Source of the DNA: Platerodrilus igneus
Lineage: Eukaryota > Arthropoda > Insecta > Coleoptera > Lycidae
Direction of reading: 5' to 3'
Assembly (NCBI GenBank): GCA_036346225.1
Contig: JARFIW010000453.1
Coordinates: 1,116,001-1,180,000, forward strand
DNA: 64,000 nucleotides
The notes under the pieces: model-generated
Databases searched by the model: none
The model's input: only the letters and a program-made list of their open reading frames with translations
What the model was told of the DNA's origin: nothing
Program-made: the position numbers and the translations under genes
Shown here: one piece after another, positions 55,440 to 64,000 of the stretch
How positions within the stretch are numbered: the first letter of the stretch is position 1
How the letters are laid out: the number at the start of each line of letters is the position of its first letter

Positions 55440-55695
55440 GTAGCAAAGATGTAACATTTAACACGAACACATTATGGGAAGTACAGCATCATCTAGCCCA
55501 CAATTTGTGCCTTCGTGCTGTTTTACCTGACTTTGCAGGTTTTATTAACAATCGGCACGGAGGAGATCCGGTTCAACTGCCTTTTTCCATAGCCAAAAAT
55601 TATAATTATAAATAATAAGTAAATTTAATGAGTCTTAAAATAATATCAAAGAATGAAATTTAATGGCAAGTGACCCAATATTAGCCACAAGGGCA

Positions 55696-55740
55696 TCCTG
55701 TCGACGCATTTTGCCCTAATTGGGGCTCATCAGGGCAGGA
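55696..55740 (-). ncRNA. Decayed hammerhead in the second repeat copy
   Basis: Same position as the intact motif plus 301 bases. CTGATGA and stem II are kept. The GAAA box reads AAAA, stem III reads TGCG, and stem I has one mismatch (GGGCAGG on the plus strand). Loss of the GAAA guanine should abolish cleavage. Confidence 0.75.
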
Positions 55741-55786
55741 GTAGCAAAGATGTAATATTTAACACGAACACATTATGGGAAGTACA

Positions 55787-55790
<4 letters not shown>

Positions 55791-55834
<44 letters not shown>
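55791..55834. repeat. (AT)n microsatellite
   Basis: AT array between the PLE-type repeat and the left end of element C. Confidence 0.95.
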
Positions 55835-55840
<6 letters not shown>

Positions 55841-57993
55841 CTGTGATACACTCCTTTGAATGCGGGAACTGGGTCCTTTCAACAAAAAAATTCTAGTCCC
55901 ACCGATTGGGCGTCATAAACTGCTGTGATCCTGTTTTCGCCTCGGCTGCTCACCTAATTTTATAAACCTCCTCATTCATAAAATTAAACAACACATTCCA
56001 ACCACAAACATCAACGTTAACTCTATTTACATCAATATTCAGAATACATTAAATTTTCAAATTAAATTTCAGCATAAAATTCAGTTTTAAAAGAATTTCA
56101 AGATTAATTTTATTATCATTTTAATGTGCATCCAGATTTAAAGTCCTTGTTGGATGCCTACTAATTAATATAACAGTATAAGCAGACCGGAGTCTGAGTA
56201 TAAAGGGAGCATCTACCACCCCTTTACGTTAATTAACCAGGTTCGTCTAATTGAGCTCAAAGACATACCCACATTTTCATCATATTCCCGAACATCAATA
56301 CTAAATACCCCTTTCTACTTAAACAAGCAAATTTCATCTTAAAATTAAAATTTTATGGTTAGTACAATTTCACTAATGTCCATTTAAAGTAAATCAATTA
56401 TAAAGTTATTCAACACACACAAAAATATCAAAGTTCAACCAAAATAGTATAAATTACCTGAAGGTTACTGCACTCGTAGCTTCAAGGTACATCGTCCCTT
56501 TTGTTAATCACACCATTCCAACTGGATTATATTTACGGCTTCTAATTCTCAACGCTTTTAAAATTTTCTCCATCACCATTTATTTAAAGTTGTTTCTGGG
56601 CTTGTCCGGAACTCATCTGTGTATATCTGACCCTTGTTTCGTGGATCCAGACACGTATTTGAACCATTTAATTATTAACACCCCCGAAAAATAGCAAAGA
56701 AATTCATGCGTCTTTCACCAATATACGCCAAAACTGCCTACTTTTGTGTATACATTTGTCGTTGTAAATTTTGCTAATTGGTACAGTGATACTAAATTTT
56801 ATTACCTTGTATCTAAGTGCACTGAAGTACATTCATGTTAGCACGTAAATAACAAACTATTTTGAATCACTAAAATATACGAGCAAACTTTAAATTATTT
56901 TATCAAACTAAAATGCACTGTTTAACATCTTCAATCAAGTCGCGGATGTAAGAGCTTTTAACGCATCGAATAGTCAAAAGTCTAAGAGGCCGAAATTCAT
57001 ATTACCACCGGTATATATAGCGAATAGCTGGCACGTCGCTTTTGTCTTCAAAACAGACAATTCTTAAGAATTTCTCATGCTATGTTCCCAGTCCGTCGCT
57101 CGCGCGTCGGTTTTTACGAATTTTTCACTCGCCCCATTTAAATCACAGAAATTCTTACACGGCACGAAAACATGTCCGAGAAAAACTAATTAATTTTGTA
57201 CAGAAATCGTTGTTTCTACCTCTGATATTTGCATCCTATTTTCAACCAATTGTGACCCTCGTGACGTTGCTTAAATCACGCCTTTTACTATATGTGTCTT
57301 TGCTTGACGCATTTTCTCTTTCCTTTTCTAACCTGTTCGTATTGGTGCAAATTGATATTCTTTATTATCGATTATATTTTAGTCCATGTGGACTATCTGG
57401 GTTAAATAACCCCGTATCGCACCTTCTCGTGAATATTAAGCCCCGGTTTCTCAAAGATTCTTTGTAAACATTAATTATCTGCAAAATTTTCGCCGAATGA
57501 GCTTTTAAATAAACCCTGTTTTGTATTTCGTGCTAAAGCATCTGACCGTTTCCAATATCCTTAGAATCGACATGTTTATCTAAACAAATTAAACTGAAAT
57601 TGCCTTTTAAAATACGCAGGTGTGTTCAAACATCCTACTTCTAACTAACACTTCTAGGATTTGCATTTTATTGGGTTTTACAAGTTTCTATAGATATTAT
57701 CTGTACGTTTTGTTCAATACCGGTTACTTGAAATAGAGTTAATTAAGATAAATTTTGCACGTAATTTCCATTTGTTTAGAATAATTACATTACACGCAGA
57801 GCTTTTTAATACTGCTTCTTTTGATATAAAGCGTCTTGTACATGATTTAAATCTCTTATGTTTAATGAAACTAATAAATTTTTATGCTTCACGGTTTTAA
57901 TAACGCGTATTATCTAATAATATTCATTATACATGGTGATTAAAATTATTTGATGTGATTATTTAATTTTCTACCCTGGTCTAAATATGAGTA
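55835..57993 (-). repeat. Element C 3' LTR
   Basis: 2159 bp, unusually long for a gypsy LTR. A 141-codon plus-strand frame (57042-57467) is open here and in the other LTR. It is antisense to the element, has no known domain, and is not called as a gene. Confidence 0.9.
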
Positions 57994-58007
57994 TTTTCCC
58001 CCTATTT
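57994..58007 (-). promoter_or_regulatory. Element C polypurine tract
   Basis: The minus strand reads AAATAGGGGGAAAA directly before the LTR start TACTCATATTT. This is the expected plus-strand primer. Confidence 0.8.
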
Positions 58008-58014
58008 GAATACA

Positions 58015-58529
58015 AATAATCCAACTTATTTGAATGCAAATATTAAGCATTTAGCCCAAAAAAAATTACAAAAAAAATTGCCTATCTCTCTCTACCCTTA
58101 TCTATCTAACTTACCTACCTTATTTCCAATTCAAAAAAATATTTACACCTATCCTATATCCCTATCCTATTCCTAACTCTCACCTAATTCTACAAACTGA
58201 AATTATCCCTAACTTCATCCTACTTATCCATCTAATCCTATATACATCCTATATACCTATCCTATTCCTAACTTTTAACTAATCTACACTATACTTTACT
58301 TCCCCCTACCTAATCCTATATGCCTATCCTACTCTTACTCTATTCCTAACTCTCCACTAATCTTCTATGAAATATCTACACTTAACCTATCTTATCTTCT
58401 TCCTACATTTACTCTTTATTCTCATCCTAAACCTATTCCTAATTATCTCCCATATTTATCCTATACCTAGCTTTATTTTCTATAAACACTTACTTCTACT
58501 CTTCTATCTACACCTATTCTATCCCTATC
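58015..58529 (-). repeat. Low-complexity purine/pyrimidine-biased region in element C
   Basis: The plus strand is made of variants of CCTATCCTATNCCTA and CTAACTCTC, so the minus strand is purine-rich (GGATAGGNATAGG). It occupies the place where the rest of pol should be. No frame is coding. Confidence 0.7.
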
Positions 58530-59465
58530 CTATTTAAATCTAACTCTCTTCTTGACCCTCCATGTCTTTCTTCTTACCATCCTAATACTCTTCATCCCTA
58601 TCTCTCCCCCTTCTATATCTATACTTAACATCTCTATTATCTCACATACAATAAACTTATCATCCCTCTTATCCTGACTCTTAAATATTACTTCTTCTTC
58701 AGTCCCTACACTTGTCTGTTCCTCATTTATTATCATTTCCTTTTCTGCCGACAAACCAAACGATACTACTTTAAAATTCTCGATTTTTCTCTCTACGGAA
58801 AATCCTACGTACCTTCTAGAATTCTTATGTAATGGAATCCGCCAGAATGAATCCCTTAAATCTACTTGATTAAAAACAACTTTGCCACTTAACCTCATCA
58901 AAAATAATTCTGCCTTCACCTGCTCCCGATATGCTGCTGTTGCTTCTACCCCCACTAATTCTGCATGTTTTTGTACTAAAGCTTGAACCTCTACTCTCCT
59001 ATCCTCTGGACATCTTATTGTGTTGATCTGTTTACCTTCATCATCTTCTACCTCTACTACATTAATACTCAACCCCGTATCATCCTCTGTGACTTCATAA
59101 CTGCCCTTCCATGGCACTACCCTATCTTTAATCCTTACTACCTTCCTTTCCATATCTATCAAAACCCCTAACTTCATCATACAGTCAACACCTAAAATGC
59201 TCTGAAACTTCAGTCCAGGTACAATTACAAACTCCTGTTCACAGCTTAAACCTCCTATATCTATCCTAAGCACCACAACACTATTTACTACAGCAAACTT
59301 CTTTTATTTGGAGCTACTAAATGGCTACGCTTTATAGGCATAATTCTATCACAAACCTTATCCCTAATTTTGCTGACGAATTCCTCCGATATTAAACTCG
59401 CCTCTGCCCCTGTATCAAGTAATACTTCTACATTATTTTCAAAAATTTCTAAATTAATAATTGGC
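58530..59465 (-). pseudogene. Element C protease and RT remnant
   Basis: Minus-strand translation from about 59460 gives the retropepsin site EVLLDTGAEASLISEEFVSK. After a frame break near 59300, frame 59276-58530 continues the protease (LRIDIGGLSCEQEFVIVPGL, SILGVDCMMKLGVLIDM). It then gives a linker and a fused RT segment, VVFNQVDLRDSFWRIPLHKN followed by YVGFSVERKIENFKVVSFGL. The latter is motif A and B of gypsy RT, but the YxDD box and all downstream pol are absent. The rest of the frame is Lys/Glu-rich and probably reflects the purine-biased repeat. This element cannot encode its own RT or integrase. Confidence 0.85.
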
Positions 59466-59571
59466 AAACATAAATTTTCCTTAGTTTCTGGCTCTACTCC
59501 CTCCTCAATTTTGAAAAATTCACGTGGATGTTCATATACATTTACACTGAAATCTAGTGGTCTGTCGCGTT

Positions 59572-59922
59572 CTAAAAATCCTGTCCAGGTCTGTTTTCCC
59601 TACTTGGTCCTGGTCTAGCCGTCACCTCAGCGTACGTCCTAGGCGTTTCCACTCGTTCCGTGTCTGTATTAGCAGTTCCGCTCATGTCTGGTGAACTATT
59701 CATTCTGGTAGGTCCCGGTCTCGGTGCAGGTCCCCTTCCTAAACTATTACTTCGAACGTATGGTCGTCTCTGTTCCCAATTCTGTCGCTGGTATCCGTAA
59801 TTATTCCCCCTTCTAGCATAGTTGTCCCGTCTATTGTCAAACCTAACTGTGTTGATCTGTCTTTCCCTATTATCCTGAGGTCGTCCACTACTTACGTCGT
59901 CGTACCTCTGCAGGTATTCCAA
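59572..59922 (-). pseudogene. Element C gag C-terminal basic region
   Basis: The 116-codon frame starts with MEYLQRYDDVSSGRPQDNRE. It is rich in Arg/Gly/Asn/Tyr (NYARRGNNYGYQRQNWEQRR, GRGPAPRPGPTRMN), then has an acidic/Thr part ending RENRPGQDF. There is no CCHC knuckle: an RG-rich nucleic-acid-binding tail takes its place, as in several insect gypsy lineages. It follows the gag core at 60361-60155 in another frame. Confidence 0.7.
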
Positions 59923-60154
59923 AACATTTCTCTGTCCACTATGTTCTGTAGTGCTACGTGCTGTCTTATTTCTGCCTCGAAGTGTCGTGATAAATACTTA
60001 ATAATTTGTCGGTCCGTCAGTGGTGGGTTCAGTTGCTTTGCTATGCTATACTTGCGTATAGCATATTGCTCCTACTTCCTGAAAATTCTCCTTAAATTTC
60101 CTGTGATTAAGTCGTCTCGTACCTGGTCTTGTCTGTGGTCACTCCAGTAGTGCT

Positions 60155-60361
60155 TTAAAATTTGTTTTCAAAGTCCTGATACGTGTCTATGTCCTGTCCT
60201 ACTAAATTGTACCACGCTTCCGCATTGTCCTTTAATAAAGCCTTTATCGTATTTAGTTTAGTCTGTTCGTCAAATAAATTTCCCACTAGATTTCTTACAC
60301 TGTTAATAAAAATTTGTGGATTTACCCTGTTATCGCCATAAAACTTCATGTGTTGGTCCAA
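60155..60361 (-). pseudogene. Element C gag capsid core fragment
   Basis: The 68-residue frame begins MDQHMKFYGDNRVNPQIFIN. It contains NLVGNLFDEQTKLNTIKALL and AEAWYNLVGQDIDTYQDFEN, the AxxWY...F pattern of Ty3/gypsy Gag capsid (retrotransposon gag domain). The frame ends at 60155, and the next part (to 59922) is interrupted by stops. It would form the particle shell. It is placed correctly between the N-terminal coiled region and the basic C-terminus. Confidence 0.8.
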
Positions 60362-60604
60362 TGATACTCCACCTGTAGAAAATCTGGGACCATCCCCGTT
60401 AAATTTGACATGTTGTATTTGATACTACTAACTTCGCGTTCTACCCTGCCTAACTGATCCTTACATGAGTCCGTTACTTCAGTCATTTTTATATTAATCT
60501 CTTCTTCACAAAATGCGTACTTCGGACCTTAAATGTCCCATTTCCTGTCGAAGACCTGTAATATCACGCTCATTTTATCTACCCTATTTTCAACTTCCCC
60601 AGTT

Positions 60605-60901
60605 TCACGGTAAGACTATTTTAAATTCTGTAAATTCTCTCGTCGATTTTTCTATTTTATTCCCTAATTCCTGATTTAATTGGTCAAATTTCTTATTCGA
60701 TTCTTCCCTAGCTCTATTAGATTCTTCACTCATCCTCTCTAACATTCTCAATATCATCTCGTTTCCTTGATCCCCTGATTCCGTCCTCGACTGATCTCTA
60801 CTGCCTCCAGCTTCTTCCATTTTCGAATTTTTCTCACACAATGCACTATCGTCACTTCCAATTTCCACTCCTTGACTCCTTAACCACTCCTTTCTCTGCA
60901 T
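60605..60901 (-). pseudogene. Element C gag N-terminal region
   Basis: This 98-residue frame starts at the ATG at 60901 (MQRKEWLRSQGVEIGSDDSA) and is highly charged, with a predicted coiled coil (RMLERMSEESNRAREESNKK, FDQLNQELGNKIEKS). The start lies about 125 bases inside the primer site, as expected for gag. The frame breaks at about 60605, before the capsid core. No known catalytic motif is expected in this region. Confidence 0.75.
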
Positions 60902-61026
60902 ACGTTCTACTCACTCACACACACTCTAAAATACTCTTAAATTTATACACAAACAGAAACTCTCTCTCTCAGATCGCCAGTTTCCTGGAATAAAATCACA
61001 AAAATTTTATTTGGGACTCGAGCCCT

Positions 61027-61042
61027 CACGTTGTGGTCGCCA
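61027..61042 (-). promoter_or_regulatory. Element C primer-binding site
   Basis: The minus strand reads TGGCGACCACAACGTG next to the LTR end CAGCAGTTT. The TGGCGACC start resembles arginine-tRNA primer sites of insect retrotransposons; the tRNA identity is inferred. Confidence 0.7.
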
Positions 61043-61043
61043 T

Positions 61044-63201
61044 AAACTGCTGTGATACACTCCTGAGAATGCGGGAACTGGGTCCTTTCAACAAAAAAAT
61101 TCTAGTCCCACCGATTGGGCGTCATAAACTGCTGTGATCCTGTTTTCGCCTCGGCTGCTCACCTAATTTTATAAACCTCCTCATTCATAAAATTAAACAA
61201 CACATTCCAACCACAAACATCAACGTTAACTCTATTTACATCAATATTCAGAATACATTAAATTTTCAAATTAAATTTCAGCATAAAATTCAGTTTTAAA
61301 AAGAATTTCAAGATTAATTTTATTATCATTTTAATGTGCATCCAGAATTAAAGTCCTTGTTGGATGCCTACTAATTAATATAACAGTATAAGCAGACCGG
61401 AGTCTGAGTATAAAGGGAGCATCTACCACCCCTTTACGTTAATTAACCATGTTCGTCTAATTGAGCTCAAAGACATACCCACATTTTCATCATATTCCCG
61501 AACATCAATACTAAATACCCCTTTCTACTTAAACAAGCAAATTTCATCTTAAAATTAAAATTTTATGGTTAGTACAATTTCACTAATGTCCATTTAAAGT
61601 AAATCAATTATAAAGTTATTCAACACACACAAAAATATCAAAGTTCAACCAAAATAGTATAAATTACCTGAAGGTTACTGCACTCGTAGCTTCAAGGTAC
61701 ATCGTCCCTTTGTTAATCACACCATTCCAACTGGATTATATTTACGGCTTCTAATTCTCAACGCTTTTAAAATTTTCTCCATCACCATTTATTTAAAGTT
61801 GTTTCTGGGCTTGTCCGGAACTCATCTGTGTATATCTGACCCTTGTTTCGTGGATCCAGACACGTATTTGAACCATTTAATTATTAACACCCCGAAAATA
61901 GCAAAGAAATTCATGCGTCTTTCACCAATATACGCCAAAACTGCCTACTTTTGTGTATACATTTGTCGTTGTAAATTTTGCTAATTGGTACAGTGATACT
62001 AAATTTTATTACCTTGTATCTAAGTGCACTGAAGTACATTCATGTTAGCACGTAAATAACAAACTATTTTGAATCACTAAAATATACGAGCAAACTTTAA
62101 ATTATTTTATCAAACTAAAATGCACTGTTTAACATCTTCAATCAAGTCGCGGATGTAAGAGCTTTTAACGCATCGAATAGTCAAAAGTCTAAGAGGCCGA
62201 AATTCATATTACCACCGGTATATATAGCGAATAGCTGGCACGTCGCTTTTGTCCTCAAAACAGACAATTCTTAAGAATTTCTCATGCTATGTTCCCAGTC
62301 CTTCGCTCGCGCGTCGGTTTTTACGAATTTTTCACTCGCCCCATTTAAATCACAGAAATTCTTACACGGCACGCAAACATGTCCGAGAAAAACTAATTAA
62401 TTTTGTACAGAAATCGTTGTTTCTACCTCTGATATTTGCATCCTATTTTCAACCAATTGTGACCCTCGTGACGTTGCTTAAATCACGCCTTTTACTATAT
62501 GTGTCTTTGCTTGACGCATTTTCTCTTTCCTTTTCTAACCTGTTCGTATTGGTGCAAATTGATATTCTTTATTATCGATTATATTTTAGTCCATGTGGAC
62601 TATCTGGGTTAAATAACCCCGTATCGCACCTTCTCGTGAATATTAAGCCCCGGTTTCGCCAAGATTCTTTGTAAATTAATTATCTGCAAAATTTTCGCCG
62701 AATGAGCTTTTTAAATAAACCCTGTTTTGTATTTCGTGCTAAAGCATCTGACCGTTTCCAATATCCTTAGAATCGACATGTTTATCTAAACAAATTAAAC
62801 TGAAATTGCCTTTTAAAATACGCAGGTGTGTTCAAACATCCTACTTCTAACTAACACTTCTAGGATTTGCATTTTATTGGGCTTTTACAAGTTTCTATAG
62901 ATATTATCTGTACGTTTTGTTCAATACCGGTTACTTGAAATAGAATTAATTAAGATAAATTTTGCACGCAATTTCCATTTGTTTAGGAATAATTACATTA
63001 CACGCAGAGCTTTTTAATACTGCTTCTTTTGATATAAAGCGTCTTGTACATGATTTAAATCTCTTATGTTTAATGAAACTAATAAATTTTTATGCTTCAC
63101 GGTTTTAATAACGCGTATTATCTAATAATATTCATTATACACGGTGATTAAAATTATTTGATGTGATTATTTAATTTTCTACCCTGGTTTAAATATGAGT
63201 A
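61044..63201 (-). repeat. Element C 5' LTR
   Basis: 2158 bp, collinear with 55835-57993 and with R2 in reverse complement. The right end reads AAATATGAGTA, followed by ATATATATATTT. Confidence 0.9.
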
Positions 63202-63205
63202 ATAT

Positions 63206-63839
63206 ATATATTTGATTGGTATTTCTTGAACTTCTTTTATATACTAATACTCGAAAGTTTGTTTCTTGGGAAAAAGGTCTAAATAAATAAAAAAAAATTT
63301 ACATTATATGTGTGTTAATCAGACGTATCGACCGTCGCTAGATGGTCTTTATCAATGATGTTTTTTTTCCCCTATAATACAATACATGTACATTATATCT
63401 TAACAAATATCTACAATGCTTACCCATAAACGGATTTTTATATATTTATAACGTAGTTTAAATTAAGCTATTCACTAATTGATATGGTACGGTTACTACA
63501 ATCTAATTTATTTAATTTAAAATTGTACAAAACATTTACGTCACAAATTAAAATACTGTTTTTCTGTATAAATTATGTACACCTTGATGCGAGTTGCTAA
63601 ACTCTTTGTCAAAATTTAAAATTCGAACTTTTTAGTTAACATGTATATTAAAATGTTTAGTACAGAGTTTGATTGAAGACTAATGCTTGATTTATTGGAG
63701 TTTCTATTTTTTATCACTGGATAAAGACACTTTTTACAAACAGGTTAAAATCGTAATACTTTCTATAATTATGAATATCTGTCTTATTGAGTAAATTTAA
63801 CTTTATGTATAAATATATATATCCATACGCTTATTTATT

Positions 63840-63876
<37 letters not shown>

Positions 63877-64000
63877 GTATATGTATTCATGTGTACATAC
63901 CTCTACGCATACACATACGTTTACTCACTCTATCTCGCCTCCATATATACAAGACAAACACCTTTTCCTGATTAATTTTATGCATTTTTATTTTAGTAGA
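63206..64000. other. Unassigned AT-rich end of window
   Basis: No ORF with a domain was seen. A hammerhead-like but mutated motif lies at about 63314-63353 on the minus strand. A TA microsatellite lies at 63845-63874. Confidence 0.3.
63845..63874. repeat. (AT)n microsatellite
   Basis: About 30 bases of AT, with no LTR copy recognised beside it. Confidence 0.9.

Larger units (their letters stand above)
55308..55790 (-). mobile_element. Tandem PLE-type terminal repeat with hammerhead motifs
   Basis: Two 182-bp direct copies (55308-55489 and 55609-55790) lie 301 bases apart, each containing a hammerhead-like core on the minus strand. The 119-base spacer (CATCTAGCCC...) has no ORF. Tandem terminal repeats with a minimal hammerhead are known for Penelope-like retroelements. 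The whole block sits between (AT)n arrays, with no coding part. Confidence 0.75.
55835..63201 (-). mobile_element. Ty3/gypsy element C with 2.16-kb LTRs, pol truncated
   Basis: LTRs 55835-57993 and 61044-63201 are almost identical by eye. The primer site TGGCGACCACAACGTG (minus, 61042-61027) adjoins the 5' LTR. The purine tract AAATAGGGGGAAAA (minus, 58007-57994) adjoins the 3' LTR. The internal region (3.05 kb) contains gag pieces, a protease and a short RT remnant, but no RT catalytic box, RNase H or integrase. Both outer ends lie in AT-repeat DNA with an ATAT-type duplication. Confidence 0.9.

Noticed and set aside
57042..57467. 141-codon plus-strand ORF in both element C LTRs (also 62249-62674)
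   Set aside because: Antisense to element C, no domain, and identical only because LTRs are duplicated. R2 does not keep it.

Overview
The window is AT-rich, intron-bearing eukaryotic DNA, almost certainly from an arthropod and most likely an insect. The evidence is the mixture of BEL/Pao and Ty3/gypsy LTR elements, an I-clade-like LINE with RNase H, an RTE-like LINE, Penelope-like (PLE) remnants, tRNA-derived SINEs, long (TA)n arrays, and GT-AG exons lying between them. There is no prokaryotic gene organisation, CRISPR array or operon. I cannot name the species. Most of the window is transposable-element sequence, largely broken by frameshifts, deletions and nested insertions.

Layout. 1-5.25 kb: mostly unassigned DNA with one BEL gag-like fragment (+). 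5.25-8.8 kb: decayed BEL/Pao element A (-). 9.35-9.7 kb: PLE GIY-YIG endonuclease fragment (-). 9.9-20.54 kb: an RTE-like LINE (-) with a tandemly multiplied 3' end, split by a 6-kb gypsy-family element (E1, 11853-17826, target duplication ACTT) and by a solo LTR (19144-19804, duplication GATG). 20.97-34.74 kb: one I-clade-like LINE (-) broken by a SINE, by a composite of E3 (minus strand) plus the 3' end of another gypsy element, and by E2 (30914-34313, duplication CTAT). 35.6-36.5 kb: SINE, DDE transposase fragment and one exon-like ORF. 37.08-43.59 kb: BEL element B (-), with 361-bp LTRs and duplication GCCAG. 43.8-50.4 kb: the most host-like stretch, with a possible two-exon membrane-protein gene (-), a SINE, and the first exons of a plus-strand gene. 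50.45-63.2 kb: a cluster of one LTR family whose copies sit inside (TA)n arrays, ending in a gypsy element (C, 55835-63201, minus strand). Two tRNA-like SINE heads in inverted orientation and a tandem PLE terminal repeat carrying a hammerhead ribozyme lie within this cluster. 63.2-64 kb: unassigned, with a decayed hammerhead-like motif.

How the parts relate. E1, E2 and E3 are three internally deleted members of one gypsy family. They share a TGTTACGTGCC LTR start with a covarying terminal hairpin, a TGGCGC primer site (E1 and E3), a cluster of five small hairpins, and a roughly 46-bp minisatellite rich in TTATCTT/AAGATAA (GATA-type) motifs. E1 has almost identical LTRs but no usable pol, so the family was probably mobilised in trans. 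The strongest candidate for a functional non-coding element is the hammerhead at 55395-55439. No wholly new system is established. The best leads are the hammerhead repeat, the conserved structured block of the E family, and the (TA)n-associated LTR family.
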